Positions 1 to 15,628 of a DNA stretch of 64,000 nt are shown here, one piece after another. The stretch is from NCBI GenBank assembly GCA_965112735.1, contig OZ218956.1, positions 1,674,001-1,738,000 on the forward strand, written 5' to 3'. The translations under genes and the position numbers were made by a program. Source of the stretch: Phaeosaccion multiseriatum. Taxonomy: Eukaryota > Ochrophyta, other classes. The notes beneath the pieces are model-generated. The model did not search any database. It saw only the letters and a list, made by a program, of their open reading frames with translations, and had not been told where the DNA came from. Each line of letters starts with the position of its first letter. Positions within the stretch are counted from its first letter, which is position 1.

Positions 1-2
1 AG

Positions 3-1797
3 GTTGGGAGTAAGGCTGCTGGTGCCAACGCTGAGCCCGAGGACCCCATGCGTGCATGCAGCGGTGGAAACCGAAACCGTCTTACGCGCTCCGTGGCAGA
101 TGTGGGTTTGTATCTCCGCGTGTACAGCTTCCGCTACGACTCCTGGTATCGGTGCAGAGTCGTGGAGTATGATGGGAGGAGGCAGGTGAGTGAGGAGAGG
201 AAGGAAGGAAGGAAGGAAGGAAGGAAGGAAGGAAGGAAGGAAGGAAGGAAGGAAGGAAGGAAGGAAGGAAGGAAGGAAGGAAGGAAGGAAGGAAGGAAGG
301 AAGGAAGGAAGGAAGGAAGGAAGGAAGGAAGGAAGGAAGGAAGGAAGGAAGGAAGGAAGGAAGGAAGGAAGGAAGGAAGGAAGGAAGGAAGGAAGGAAGG
401 AAGGAAGGAAGGAAGGAAGGAAGGAAGGAAGGAAGGAAGGAAGGAAGGAAGGAAGGGAGGGAGGGAGGGAGGGAGGGAGGGAGGGAGGGAGGGAGGGAGG
501 GAGGGAGGGAGGGAGGGAGGGAGGGAGGGAGGGAGGGAGAGAGGAACTGTGTGCATGCGTGGACGCGTGCTGTCCGCTACTAAGTAGGGTCTCCCTTGCT
601 TATCACCTTCGCCCGGAGACTCAGACCATACCATACCATACTCAGACCAGACCAACTCAGACCAGACCATAGGGACGATCCATTCGCCTCCTCCTCCTCC
701 TCCTCCTCCTCCTCCTCCTCCTCCTCCTCCTCCTCCTCCTCCTCCTCCTCCTCCTCCGCCTCCTCCTCCTCCTCCTCCTCCTCCTCCTCCTCCTCCTCCT
801 CCTCCTCCTCCTCCTCCTCCTCCTCCTCCTCCTCTTCTTCTTCTTCTTCTTCTTCTTCTTCTTCTTCTTCTTCTTCTTCTTCTTCTTCTTCTTCTTCTTC
901 TTCTTCTTCTTCTTCTTCTTCTTCTTCTTCTTCTTCTTCTTCTTCTTCTTCTTCTTCTTCTTCTTCTTCTTCTTCTTCTTCTTCTTCTTCTTCTTCTTCT
1001 TCTTCTTCTTCTTCTTCTTCTTCTTCTTCTTCTTCTTCTTCTCCTCCTCCTCCTCCTCCTCCTCCTCCTTCGTCTTCTTCTTCACCCACGGCCATCCCCT
1101 GCCATCCCCGCCCTGCCATCCTCCTCCACTCGACAGATGCACTGCTGTCTATACGACATGGGCGGAGAGCGCCAGTGGCACGACTTGTCCACGAAACAAG
1201 TGGAGGTGGAGATGGAGGGCCGAGGAGGCCGACCAGCCATCCAAACACCCGAAGCAGGTGAGAGGGCTCATGTCGAAGGCCTCGTCAGCTCCCCGCATGT
1301 GTGCTTAGTTAAGGAGATGAAGCGCAAGCGGTCGGCCTGGTGTGAAGACGAAGGTGGACAGAGAACATCTTCGTTCAGTTGGGTATCATCCAGCGGCCCC
1401 CAATCCCTTACGTAATCCAATCTTAAATCTTCCATTTGTCTGAGCAGATATCGAGATCGTGGATGTTCGAGTGCCCCGCTCGGCACCAGCCCCCGCTACG
1501 GCCTCCCCGCTCAGGTCCAGCAGCGGAAGATTTGAGTCGCCAAAAACAGCAGGAAGGAGAACGAAAACCTCAAAAAATGATCAACGGAATGACCGACGGA
1601 ACGACCGCCCTTGCACCGCAGAAGTGCAGCAACGGCCGCAATCACGCGGAAGTGGCAGTGTCCCCCCTGCCGGGCAGACAGGAGTGCCAAGAGGTGGATC
1701 AAGGAGAAGCGGCGGCAGCAGCAAGACTTCTCTCATGAGGGCCGCGGCCCTTGGCGACAAAATGGGCACCGTCCACCACGCCTATGCTCGGTGGTAG
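3..1797 (+). CDS. Tudor-domain protein, 3' part (5' end outside window)
   Basis: Three exons fit: before 3 to 185, 1137-1257 and 1448-1797, giving the last 217 residues. All junctions are GT-AG, with phases 0 and 1. The first two exons join across a microsatellite-filled intron to make a Tudor/PWWP-like barrel: GLYLRVYSFRYDSWYRCRVV is followed by EYD, then LYDMGGERQWHDL. This matches the common pattern of an aromatic WY strand, an E-Y-D turn and a closing W-x-x-L. Such domains usually read methylated lysine or arginine in chromatin or RNP proteins, so a nuclear reader role is inferred. The rest of the tail is Ser/Arg-rich and low in complexity, ending HAYARW. The parent family (for example MSH6-, PDS5- or ISWI-type proteins) cannot be told from this fragment. 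Confidence 0.65.
201..538. repeat. (GGAA)n then (GGGA)n microsatellite in an intron
   Basis: About 270 bp of perfect AAGG units passes without interruption into about 70 bp of GGGA units, all inside the first visible intron of the Tudor gene. Because the 4-bp unit contains no stop in some frames, long spurious reading frames appear on both strands. Confidence 0.95.
690..1078. repeat. (TCC)n-(TTC)n-(TCC)n trinucleotide array in an intron
   Basis: A TCC run changes abruptly to roughly 200 bp of TTC and back to TCC. It is in the same intron as the GGAA array and ends about 60 bp before the acceptor at 1135-1136. The poly-Ser, poly-Glu and poly-Lys frames across it are not genes. Confidence 0.95.
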
Positions 1798-1890
1798 AGC
1801 AGGGAGGACGAGGGAGAGGAGGGGGGGGCTCTGGGCTCTAATAACTGTACTAAAATTAATTTTTTATGATGTTTTTTTTATAATGAATTA

Positions 1891-1900
1891 AATAAATAAA
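1891..1900 (+). terminator. Polyadenylation signal of the Tudor gene
   Basis: Two overlapping AATAAA hexamers lie 94 bp after the stop codon, in an A/T-rich stretch (about 1855-1910) that stands out from the GC-rich surroundings. Confidence 0.5.
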
Positions 1901-1909
1901 ACAAAAAAG

Positions 1910-2258
1910 CTAGGAGGGGAGGTTCTCGAGTTTCAAGTAGACCCAACCGCGCCCATGAAAGCAATCGTCCCTTCGTCAAAAGCTCGGTTAGGGGTGAATG
2001 CACGGCAAGGTAGGTACGTGGAGCGCCGCCTCCGATCATCCCACACACAGCAGCCCATCCATCTGCAGCACGCTCCACGTGACTACACCATCCAAGGTGC
2101 AGGGCATGTACTCCGCTCCATCATCTGACATGTGCAATCCGCTTCATCAAGTGACATACAACACGCCAAGTACATCGTGCTGCTACTGCTGTTGCTGCAG
2201 CAGCAGCTGCTGGAGCTGCGGTTGCTGTGCCAGCTGGTGGTGGTGCTGCTCGTGGCGG
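1910..2258. other. Intergenic spacer between convergent genes
   Basis: This is the spacer between the Tudor and RING genes. It holds imperfect CTG/CAG triplets (about 2175-2260) and no convincing exon or RNA gene. Confidence 0.5.
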
Positions 2259-4249
2259 TTACAGGAACACTTGCAGCATTCCCGTAACCTGCCGCATGCA
2301 CAGAGGACAAAGTCTTTCGGCTTCGGCGGTCGCTCTCGCCTTCTGATCTAAGTGCTTGGTCTTGGGAAAGAGGCTGCCGGCACAGTGCTTGTGGAAGGGG
2401 CCATGGCTGCCCAAGGGGAGGGGAGGGGAGGGGAGGGGTAGAGGAGTTGGAGAGCATACATGCAAGGGTGAGGGCGAGCGCAGGAGAAGAGCGTAAAGCG
2501 GCAGTACAGCGAAGGGGTGAGAGAGGGGAGGGACGGGGGGGGGGGGATGCTCTCTCGAAACAGGAGGGGATTGAGACTGCTATCCTCCCGCCCTTGTACG
2601 CACTACACTCGTATTGGCTCTCCGCTCTCCGTGAGCAATAACCCAAGCAAAAGCAAAAAAGCGTCCCCAATTGGCAGCTACAGCCTGTGGTCTGAACGCA
2701 TAGCAGTGGCACACTTACTTACCCGCATGGGATAAACACATAGGGTGCCCCCTCGACCTCATCGAGGCATATGGAGCACTCCGTGAGCCGCCCGTCTCTC
2801 TCTTTCGGGGCCGCCTCTTTCTGCCGCCCTACCCCGCCCCCCTTCTTCCTGTCCTCGAGCGGCGGTGACTTCCCCTGTTGCTGCTGTCCCTGCCGCTGCT
2901 GCCGTTGCCCCTGCTGTTGCTGCTGCTGCGGCTGATCCGGCTGGGCGCGCTCATCACTCTTCCATCCCGGTCCTGCTACTGGTGTTGGCGGGGCAAACTC
3001 CGGCGCTTTAACGCTGAGTGTTGCTGCTGCTGGTGTTGCTGCTGCTGCTGGTGGTGGTGCTGGTGCGGTTGGGATAAACTGCGAAGCGTTTGCGCTCATT
3101 CGGGCCGCTGTCGCTACTGGTGTCGGTGGGACAAACTGCAGCGCATTCACGCTCATTGGTGCTGCTGGTGCTGCTGCTGGTGCGGATGGGACAAACTGCG
3201 CAGCATTCGCGCTCATTTGTGCCGCTGTCGCTACTGGAGCGGGTGGGACAAACTGCTGGAACTGGGCTTGCTGCTGCTGAAACAGCAGCTGCAGCCGTTG
3301 CTGGTGCTCCTGCAAGACCTGCTGCTGTATAAGCAACCGCTGTTGCTCCAACCCGTCGAGGGTCTGGGCCGTGAGGGCGCAGTTCGGGTTTTGACTGTGA
3401 ATCCGAGCCCAGTGGCTCGCGCTTTGCCCCTGATGGTTGCGCAACGTCACGTCGGCTCCGTGAGCAACCAGCTTCTGGACGACCGTACTGTGGCCTCCTA
3501 GTGCGGCGTAGTGAAGAGGTGTTGATCCCTCTTGGGTAAGGGCATTCGGCTCTGCTCCTGCTGAGAGAAGCAGAGTGGTAATGTCGCCGAAGCCTCGGGC
3601 AGCAGCCAAGTGCAGAGGAGTCATGCCCTGCATGTCTTTGGAGCTTACAAACGCCCCGTTTTCCTGTGAAGAAGAAGTAATGTGTCACGTGAGTGCGCCA
3701 CATAACATTGATCAACAGAGATGACTGACGCGACAACATGTCATCGGTAAGGGACAGCAGGCGAGTGGAGCTACGAACGCATTGGGCACGCGACGCGATT
3801 CGCTACTTACCAGAAGGACCTTGACGAGGTGAAGGGCACCAGCTGTACATGCGAGGTGCAGACAGGATTGCTGAGTGGCGTCCGCGCACACGTGCACGTT
3901 CACCCCCGCACTGAGAAGGTGTTGCGCCGTCTGCACATCCCCATGTAGACAAGCGGCATGAAGTTGCGTCTCGCCCGCGCCCGAGGATACGGCCCCTGTG
4001 GAAAAGAAAAGGGAAGAAAAGGGAAGAGGTATTGGGGGGAGAGATGAAAAAGGATTGCAATGGACGCAATGGATCGTGTACTAATTAAAGGGGCATACAT
4101 TAGTCAGGCGCACATGGGTTGGGCTACAAGGAAGGGCACATAGCTCTTCATTTTCCCCTGAAGGTGCGGTGTGTGACAAAGGGTCCGTCATTAGGAAGGT
4201 CGCCAAAAAAAAATTCACGCCCCCCCCCTCCTTCTTTCTTACATGACAT
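2259..4249 (-). CDS. Ankyrin-repeat RING-finger protein (probable E3 ubiquitin ligase)
   Basis: Sense exons are 4249-4243 (tentative), 3995-3811, 3663-2723 and 2406-2259, which sum to an open 426-residue protein. Ankyrin repeats come first (TQLHAACLHGDVQTAQHLL, then LHLACTAGALHLVKVLL, TPLHLAAARGFGDITTLLL and TPLHYAALGGHSTVVQKL). A Gln-rich segment and a Pro/Ala repeat block follow (about residues 165-280). The C-terminus is a RING: CSICLDEVEGAPYVFIPCG in one exon, then HGPFHKHC and CPLCMRQV in the last. The split RING restores C-x2-C, C-x-H and the final C-x2-C only when the 316-bp intron is removed in phase 2, which supports the model. Family knowledge suggests E2-dependent ubiquitin transfer with ankyrins choosing substrate. 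The 7-nt first exon is chosen because it restores phase; it is the weakest part. Confidence 0.8.
3038..3263 (-). repeat. In-frame minisatellite coding Q-F-V-P-x-x-P repeats
   Basis: Within the RING gene, about four to five degenerate units of 18-20 residues follow each other. Each has a QFVPPAPVATAA-like start and an MSANA-like end. The units sit between the ankyrin and RING domains and probably form a flexible spacer. Confidence 0.7.
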
Positions 4250-4503
4250 CTTCACGTCGCACAGATTCCAGGAGCTGGTATTGCTGGTGGCACCTTAGCA
4301 GTCTCTGGCCCAGTCCTCGTATGTGAACCCCCCCACCGACGCCTTGATTTTTTTGTGAAGTGGGATACCAATCAAAATGGCGTCAAATGGCAGCCGACGG
4401 CTTGATTTGTTGGGTTCCCAACCATGCTCATCAGGAGGTTTTTTTCCATTTTTCATTTTTTGGTTTAGTCCTCTGGCGATGCGTAGAAGATAAGCTCCAG
4501 CTC
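4250..4503. promoter_or_regulatory. Divergent intergenic region between RING and GT92 genes
   Basis: About 250 bp separate the tentative first codon of the RING gene from the GT92 start codon, so both promoters should lie here. There are A-, C- and T-runs but no clear TATA element. Confidence 0.35.
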
Positions 4504-7500
4504 ATGGTCTCCGCCGCTCCGCTGCTGCTGCTCCTGCTGCTAGCTCTGACGGGAGTGGTGAGGGATGCCGCAGGCAGGCCCATCCGCAGACAGGGGGGAA
4601 GAGAACTGGAGGAACATGAGTTCGTGGAAGAAAGGCCAGGGAATAATCACGGTGTGATTGATATACGTGTGGACGGAGCCGCAGCACAGGCGGCAGCGGG
4701 GGGGGGGTCATGGGAGGATTTTGTGGAGGTCGATTGGATGGAGGAGCAGGAGCACTGGAATCCGAATCGGAGCGGGAGAAGAAGTCTCTACAACGCCACC
4801 CGGGACAGCTCCTATCAGGACTTGCAGGTTAGTCTGGCGGTGTAGCACCCGCTTGCTTGGGTTCTGTTTTCATTGTGTACTGCTTCCCCTTTGCCTCCTT
4901 GTCCTGAACCAGGTCTTGCGGGACCTCATTCAGCAGAGGGCCGATCTGAATGTGTCGTCCAACTCCGTGGAGGCATGCACAGATCCCGCTGATGTGGAGC
5001 GCATTGCCGACATAATGCGCCTTCGCCAAAACGAGTGGGACGACCCGGACCGCTTTCTCGTGGGCGCCTGCGCCCGGCACTGGAACGAGGCGCACATTCT
5101 GCCGGAGTGGCTGGCTTTCCACTACGTTGCGGGTGTGGACCACATGATGATAATGGATGATAACTCGGACGACGACTGGCTGGCGACCCTGCAGCCCTTT
5201 GTAGAGGCGGGCTGGGTGGAAGTGTTTAATGCAAGCTTCAACCCCAAGGCGAGCGCACATGTGCATCAAATGGCCCCCGTCAACTTTTGCATTGAGCGCT
5301 TTCGGAGCTACAGCGAGGTCGCGGCCAAGGAGGGGGGGAAACAGTACGGGTGGATTGTGCAGGTGAGTGGAGGGTAGTTGCGGGCGGCAGGGACACTGCG
5401 CGACTCCGGAGGAGTCCGGAGCAGGAGGAGATGGTTTTTTATGTTCCGCTTGCACGACACGCATTGGGGATCGAAAGAAGTACACGGATGTAGTGTGCGC
5501 CTGCTGCCGCCCCCCCCCCCCCCCCCCCCCCCCCTTTTTTTTCTTCAAATCATTTATGAATGCTTACAAAGAGGTAGAGGTAGGGCAGTGCTGCACCAAG
5601 TAGAGGTAGGGTAGTGCTGCACCAAGTAGAGGTAGGTGGTGGTGAAGTCGGACACAAGGCCAACCACCCCGCCTCCCCGTTCTACCCCTCCCTGTGCCCT
5701 TTGTGGCTCTTCCTCTCCGCCTCCCCTCTCAGGTTGATCTAGACGAGTTCGTCATGCCCCTAGACCTCCATAGCACCATCGGCGCGGCGCTTGCCCACCA
5801 CAACGACGTTGGCTGCCTGTATGTCCCGAGGTGTAAGTTTGGAGCCAGGGGGCACCTTCTCTCCGCGCAGGGTCTCATCGTGGAGACGTACTTTCATCAC
5901 GCTTACCAATCGAGGTTTGATTGGCCCAAGGTGAGGGGGGGGGGGGAGGGCGCTCTCCTGATATGTGTGTGTGTGAAGTACCAACCGGTGAAGGAAACGG
6001 TGACGATGCAGAGCATGCGTCTTTTCTTGTCTCGGTATTGGCAGTTGGAACTCTGGGCAGACAAATCGAAGAGAGAGAGGCACACAGCCCCGGCCTGGGC
6101 CTGGCCTTTGGCGGAGGGGGGCAAGACTGTACAAGACTGTGCCCTCAACAGGACGAACGGGGTGAAATTCCTTTCTTATCTCTCGTCTTTCTACTGCCCT
6201 CCCCCTGCCCACCCCACCCTCTCTCCCCTGGGACGATCTGTGCATCTCCTTCCTTCCTTACGTACGCACTACAAACTACAGGTCTTCCCCAACCTACAGA
6301 GCCCCCCAGGGTGGGAGCCCTTTCCGTACATCAAGAACATGCACCTAATGCTTCCCAACAAGAAGTGGCACGCGCTTTGCAGGTGTGTGTGAAGAGCTAA
6401 GGGTGTCGCCTTAACTCACACCTCCACCCACCCTAACCACTACCAACACTGCCTGCTTTCCTCCTTCCTTCCTTCCTTCCTTCCTTCCTTGCTTGCTTGC
6501 TTCCTTACCTTGAGCAGGACGATGGAGAACAGGACAACGTTTCCGGAGCCCGGTAGTGAGAAGGCACGGGGGCTTGTCCGTATCAATCACTACCTCCGGA
6601 GTATGGAGGAGTACATAGTCAAGGTAGGGAGGGAGGGGGGAAAGGAGGGAAGGAGGGATGATGGAGGGGGTAAGGGAGGGGGTAAGGGAGGGCTGCCGTC
6701 CACACACACCTCTTGTCATATGCGGCTTTCCATCCATCCCATCTTGCCCGCCCCCTTCCCTTTCGCATCCCCATCGCCGCCACGCACACGCCTAAAGATC
6801 CAAACGTCGTGGGCTTCCACCAAGCACTCTGGAGAATCTCCTTCTCGGCCCATCAAGTGGATCATGACACAACACAACCCCGTCAAGGGGGAGAGCACAA
6901 AGTGAGAACAAGGGCAAGGGAAGAGAGATTTTCTATGGAGTGGGTGGAAGAACGGAGGGTGTACAAAAGAGAAGAGATGCCGTACAGGGTGGGTACAAGA
7001 GGAGAGTTGACAAGAAAAGGGAAGAGTAATCGCGGCTCTGTAAAAAGGGGGAGAGTACAAAGGAAGTAAAAGGGATGACACAGCGGAAGGGGAAGGGGGA
7101 GACTATACAACAAGTAGGTATTGTATAATGTTCTGTTGGGGAGCGAATCTTCAAAGGCACAAGTCCTTAAATAGGAATGGTCGAGTTGGACTTGAGCTTA
7201 GAAGGCAGGAACTCCTGGAATGGGCATGGTCGAGTTCGACTTTGCGGCGTGGTGTCGTAATCTTACTTAAGAGCTGTCGCTTCCGCTCAAAACCCACCGC
7301 CTCCCTCCCTTCCCCTCCCCTCCCCTCCCCTCCCCTCCCCTCCCCTCCCCTCCCCTCCCCTCCCCTCCGCTCCCCCTCCCCGGCCTCTCATCGCGCTCCC
7401 GAATGCTCTGTGGCAGAGAAATCACGCACTGGGCCTGTGCGGTAAAGAAGCTGCTGCTAGACTACAAGGTCAAGATGCCCCTGCCCATCCCACTCCAGCT

Positions 7501-7579
7501 GCCCGAGCATCTTGAATGCATTGTGGACAACAAGTCACGCAAGCGGATCTGCGTGCCCGGCTACAGCGGCCCAGACTGA
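4504..7579 (+). CDS. Glycosyltransferase family 92 (DUF23) protein
   Basis: Seven exons: 4504-4827, 4913-5362, 5733-5930, 6282-6382, 6518-6623, 6798-6901 and 7417-7579 (481 residues). The start was chosen because it opens a signal peptide or anchor (MVSAAPLLLLLLLALTG); an in-frame ATG at 4360 would bury it. GT92 marks are an N-terminal NEW..LVGACARHWNEAHILPEW segment, FHYVAGVDHMMIMDDNSDDD (nucleotide-sugar site), WIVQVDLDEFVMPL (the D-x-D-E-F metal-binding motif, created across the exon 2/3 junction), and NHYLRSMEEYIVK near the end. Phase 2 joins at exons 4/5 and 6/7 restore CR-TMENRTTF and TK-EITHWACAV. Family members usually transfer galactose or related sugars in the secretory pathway; the acceptor is unknown. 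Confidence 0.88.
5577..5634. repeat. Short tandem duplication (about 28 bp, two copies)
   Basis: The unit GTAGAGGTAGGG..AGTGCTGCACCAA occurs twice back to back in GT92 intron 2, with the start of a third copy. Confidence 0.7.
7310..7369. repeat. (CCCTC)n microsatellite before GT92 exon 7
   Basis: About eleven pentamer units form a long pyrimidine tract about 50 bp upstream of the acceptor at 7415-7416. Confidence 0.9.
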
Positions 7580-7751
7580 CGGGGGTTACAGGTCCACAGC
7601 GGTGCTTCCAGAGGCCCGACGGACTGACTGGGGTTGGTTCAGTTCGTTCGCAAGGCTGACGTACTCTGCTGCTTGACTGACAGACTACTCTACTGCTCTC
7701 CCGGTGGTGGTTGTTGTTCTCGACCGACTGTTCCCCTTACATTCTGGCTGC

Positions 7752-7785
<34 letters not shown>

Positions 7786-8767
7786 GCTGCTACTGCTGCT
7801 GCGCCTGCTGTCACTGATTTCTCTCTGCCTGCGTCTGCCCGCTACTACTACTGCGGGTGGTCGGTCGCTGCTGCAGTCCATCGTCGGTGGTACACAGAGT
7901 GCTTCTGGCGTACTGCTACTACCTCACCGCCTCACCTCCTCCCCCTCCGGATGGGTATGTCCTGCGGTCTTTAGCTTGATGCGCACGCACGCCCACACCC
8001 CAGAATGTTTCTTTTTAATAGCTTCGAAGTGTACAAATATATCGAGAAGAAGAAGTACCATACTTGGTAGTGTTTACTGTAAATGGGGAGGAGTGGCCGA
8101 GCAAGTACGAGATTACATAACAATACACGATTTTGGCATCAATTCAACTCTCTTCCTAGAAGAAGAAAGAGGTGGCCATCACTTCAAGTCACGATCATAA
8201 GAGAAGAGAGGTGGCGTGGAGGCTAAAAATGGGTGGGGTGTAACGCCGGCGGAGTGCGGGGGAAAGACACAAGGGCTCTTGATTTCTTGATTTCTCCGTC
8301 ACAACTCTTCTGTGAGTGAGCCGAGCGGAAATGAGAAGCCCGCGATTGATTGCTTTGAATCTCTTATCCGCGTAGCAACCGTAAGCACTCGGCATTTGGG
8401 GCGTGGCGTGATGGCAGCTCCACTCACTGCTTCCTGCCCTTTCTGTGTCCCGTTCAAGTCTCCCACCTGGCCCACATCCCCTTCCTCCTAGCCTCGCAAA
8501 AAGCTCCCCAATTATAAAGCTGGGTGCTGACCCGGCAGAGGAAGAAGTGGAACGAGAAGGCCTGCTGCTGTTGGGCAACTGCTGCTGCAACTGCTGCTGC
8601 TACTGCTGCCGCTGCTGCTGTATCACCAACTGCTGCTGTTCTTAGAAGCCCCTCCCTCGAATCAAAAGCCCCAAGGCCCCTACCCAGCAGCTCTCTACTA
8701 CTGCCACAGTATCAGTCACTTAACTGCCTGTAACTGCCCTATAAAACGAAACGGCACTGCGCCATCC
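7580..8767. other. Convergent intergenic spacer with CTG repeats
   Basis: This spacer separates the 3' ends of GT92 and Hsp70. It holds imperfect CTG/CTA arrays at about 7749-7810 and 8565-8640. The second carries one copy of the dispersed 15-bp word described under findings (8617-8631). No supported gene or structured RNA was seen. Confidence 0.6.
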
Positions 8768-13900
<5,133 letters not shown>

Positions 13901-14413
13901 ATTGGATTGTGGATTGTGCGGTGGGAGAGAAGGGGGGTTGGGGACTAGAACTCAAATTGTTGACAAAGCTTTTGCCATTCTTCTGCCGATTTGCCAGCCT
14001 GTTGACCGCGCGTTATCTCTTTCCGCCTCGCTGGCCCTCTACGAGGAGTGCAACCCTTCAGGTGTGCTGCTACCCACTGGCTGGACGGTACCACGCACGC
14101 GCCCACGGTCACTGGGAGGCTGCCTAGAGCCTAGAGGCGGGCTAGAGGCCGCCTAGGACTGAAAAGTGAGCGGCCTAGAGCTAGGCGTGCGTGGGGCTGA
14201 CGACGAGCAAGTTCGCTACCAATTAAGGTGTCTGGCCATGGACAGAGAGGTTCTTCATCTGCTTCTCAAAGCCACTCATGCTGTCCGACTAAAGGTAAGG
14301 GAGAGAAGAGTGTTCAAACAAGGTGTGAGCGAGGTGAGAGGGACGACTTCTTAATTGAGAGGAAGGAGAGCCGCCGTCCAAGTAAAGTTTGGAGAGAGAA
14401 GAGGGTGCAAGCA
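13901..14413. other. Upstream region of Hsp70 with a diverged tandem duplication
   Basis: The Hsp70 promoter should lie in the first few hundred bases. About 14296-14375 is one copy of a roughly 70-bp unit (GAGAGAAGAG ... GGAAGGAGAG). Its second copy, at about 14391-14413 plus 14712-14760, is split by a miniature element. No gene was recognised. Confidence 0.55.
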
Positions 14414-14419
14414 ACGATG

Positions 14420-14711
14420 TCGACCCCTGACGTGATTCTGAGGGGGGCGTAATTCGTGATTCAGGCGGCCGCTGGAGGCGTGATTCGTAACTCTGTGCAC
14501 CGCTGCAAGGCAAGCACGAATACTCGGCGGATCGGCGGTGCGCCTTCGAAGGCAATGAATGACGTATAAGAGTAGTGCGTAGCTAATAAATAAGTCAGGG
14601 AAACGTGATTCGTATTCCAGCGGCCCGGAGACATGATTCGTGATTCTGTGCACCGCTACAGGCGTGATTCGTGCTTCTCGGCGCCCTCCTCAGAATCACT
14701 TCAGGGGTCGA
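14420..14711. mobile_element. Miniature inverted-repeat element, copy 1 (292 bp, non-coding)
   Basis: The element starts TCGACCCCTGACGTGATTCT and ends with the inverse (AGAATCACTTCAGGGGTCGA in + orientation). The termini agree over about 25 bp with a few mismatches. It is flanked on both sides by the 6-bp direct repeat ACGATG (14414-14419 and 14712-14717), a clean target-site duplication. The inside is made of repeats of a GTGATTCGT-like word and has no reading frame, so it would depend on a transposase from elsewhere. Confidence 0.85.
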
Positions 14712-14763
14712 ACGATGAGGTGCGTGAGAGAACGACTTTGTACTTGAGACGGAAGGAGAGTGG

Positions 14764-14850
14764 TCGACCCCTGACGCACTATTGAGCTATCGCTATTGCC
14801 GGCTCCAGCCGGATCGCTATTAGCTATTGATGCGTGCCAATCATATAGCG
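14764..14850. mobile_element. Element end of the same family, partner end not found
   Basis: TCGACCCCTGACGCACTA at 14764 repeats the terminal word of the flanking elements and leads into GCTATCGCTATT-type sequence related to copy 2. No inverted partner bordered by the same 6 bp is seen, so this is probably a truncated or nested copy. Confidence 0.45.
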
Positions 14851-14988
14851 TCGACCCCTGATACACTAGCTATCGCCACATTCTCGATAGCGCGCTATCG
14901 GGCCCTGGCGATAGCGGATAGCGCGCCGGCTGGCGGATAGCACGCCCCAACATGGATAGCGGATAGCGGATAGTGTATCAGGGGTCGA
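14851..14988. mobile_element. Miniature inverted-repeat element, copy 2 (138 bp)
   Basis: It begins TCGACCCCTGATACACTA and ends with the exact inverse (TAGTGTATCAGGGGTCGA), 18 matching bases. The direct repeat ATAGCG flanks it (14845-14850 and 14989-14994). The body is rich in GGATAGC/GCTATC words that can fold back. It shares only the outer 11 bp with copy 1, so the family is defined by its ends. Confidence 0.85.
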
Positions 14989-15055
14989 ATAGCGCAGCCA
15001 GTTGTTATGCTGGCTGGGGGGAAGGGAAGGAGAGAAGGGATTGAATCGATTGAAG

Positions 15056-15166
15056 GGTCGACCCCTGACGCAGTCGAACGCAGCCACTATCGCCCACATT
15101 CTCGATAGCGGATAGCGGATCGGCTGGCGCCGGCGATAGCGGATAGCGGATAGTGCATCGGGAGGT
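15056..15166. mobile_element. Degraded copy of the TCGACCCCTGA element
   Basis: The left end TCGACCCCTGACGCAG is intact. The body repeats GGATAGC words like copy 2. The right end (TAGTGCATCGGGAGGTTT) is a diverged version of the copy 2 end, and no target duplication is visible. Confidence 0.5.
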
Positions 15167-15269
15167 TTAATGTTTCCTATATTGCACCAGTGGATTTTAT
15201 TGACTTGGGGGTATAAACAACATACAGTCAGTGAAAGCAAAAAAGGAGAGAGGAAAAAAGAAGAAACAA

Positions 15270-15492
15270 GGAGGAGGAGGAGGAGGAGGAGAAGCAGCAG
15301 GAGGAGGAAGAGGAAGAGGAGGAGGAGAAGGAGGAGGAGGAGGAGAAGCAGCAGGAGGAGAAGGGGGAGGAGGAAGAGGAGGAGGAGGAGGAGGAGGAGG
15401 GGGAGGAGGAGGAGGAGGAGGAGGAGGAGGAGGAGGAGGAAGAGGAGAAGGAGGAGGAGGAGGAGGAGGAGGAGGAGGAGGAGGAAGAGGAT
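15270..15492. repeat. (GGA)n array upstream of the plastid carrier gene
   Basis: Imperfect GGA/GAA/GCA triplets run for about 220 bp and end about 140 bp before the start codon at 15629. Reading frames of poly-Gly, poly-Arg or poly-Pro across it are spurious. Confidence 0.95.
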
Positions 15493-15628
15493 CAGTGAGA
15501 CGTCTTCTCTTGTCTCTTTGACTCGCTCCTAAAATGGTTGGCTTTTGAAAGAATGAGAGTGTTAGCGTTAGCCTCTTAGCCGAGTCGAGGTCCAGCACTA
15601 CTGGAGCTTGCACCGCCAACAGCTCAGA

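Noticed and set aside
580-1261. Poly-Glu, poly-Ser and poly-Lys/Arg frames
   Set aside because: They are triplet array artefacts inside a Tudor-gene intron.
1780-1830. tRNA-like GGTAGAGCAGG stretch
   Set aside because: No cloverleaf or T-loop GTTCGAAT sequence follows; it is the end of the Tudor coding exon. I found no convincing tRNA or rRNA gene anywhere in the window.
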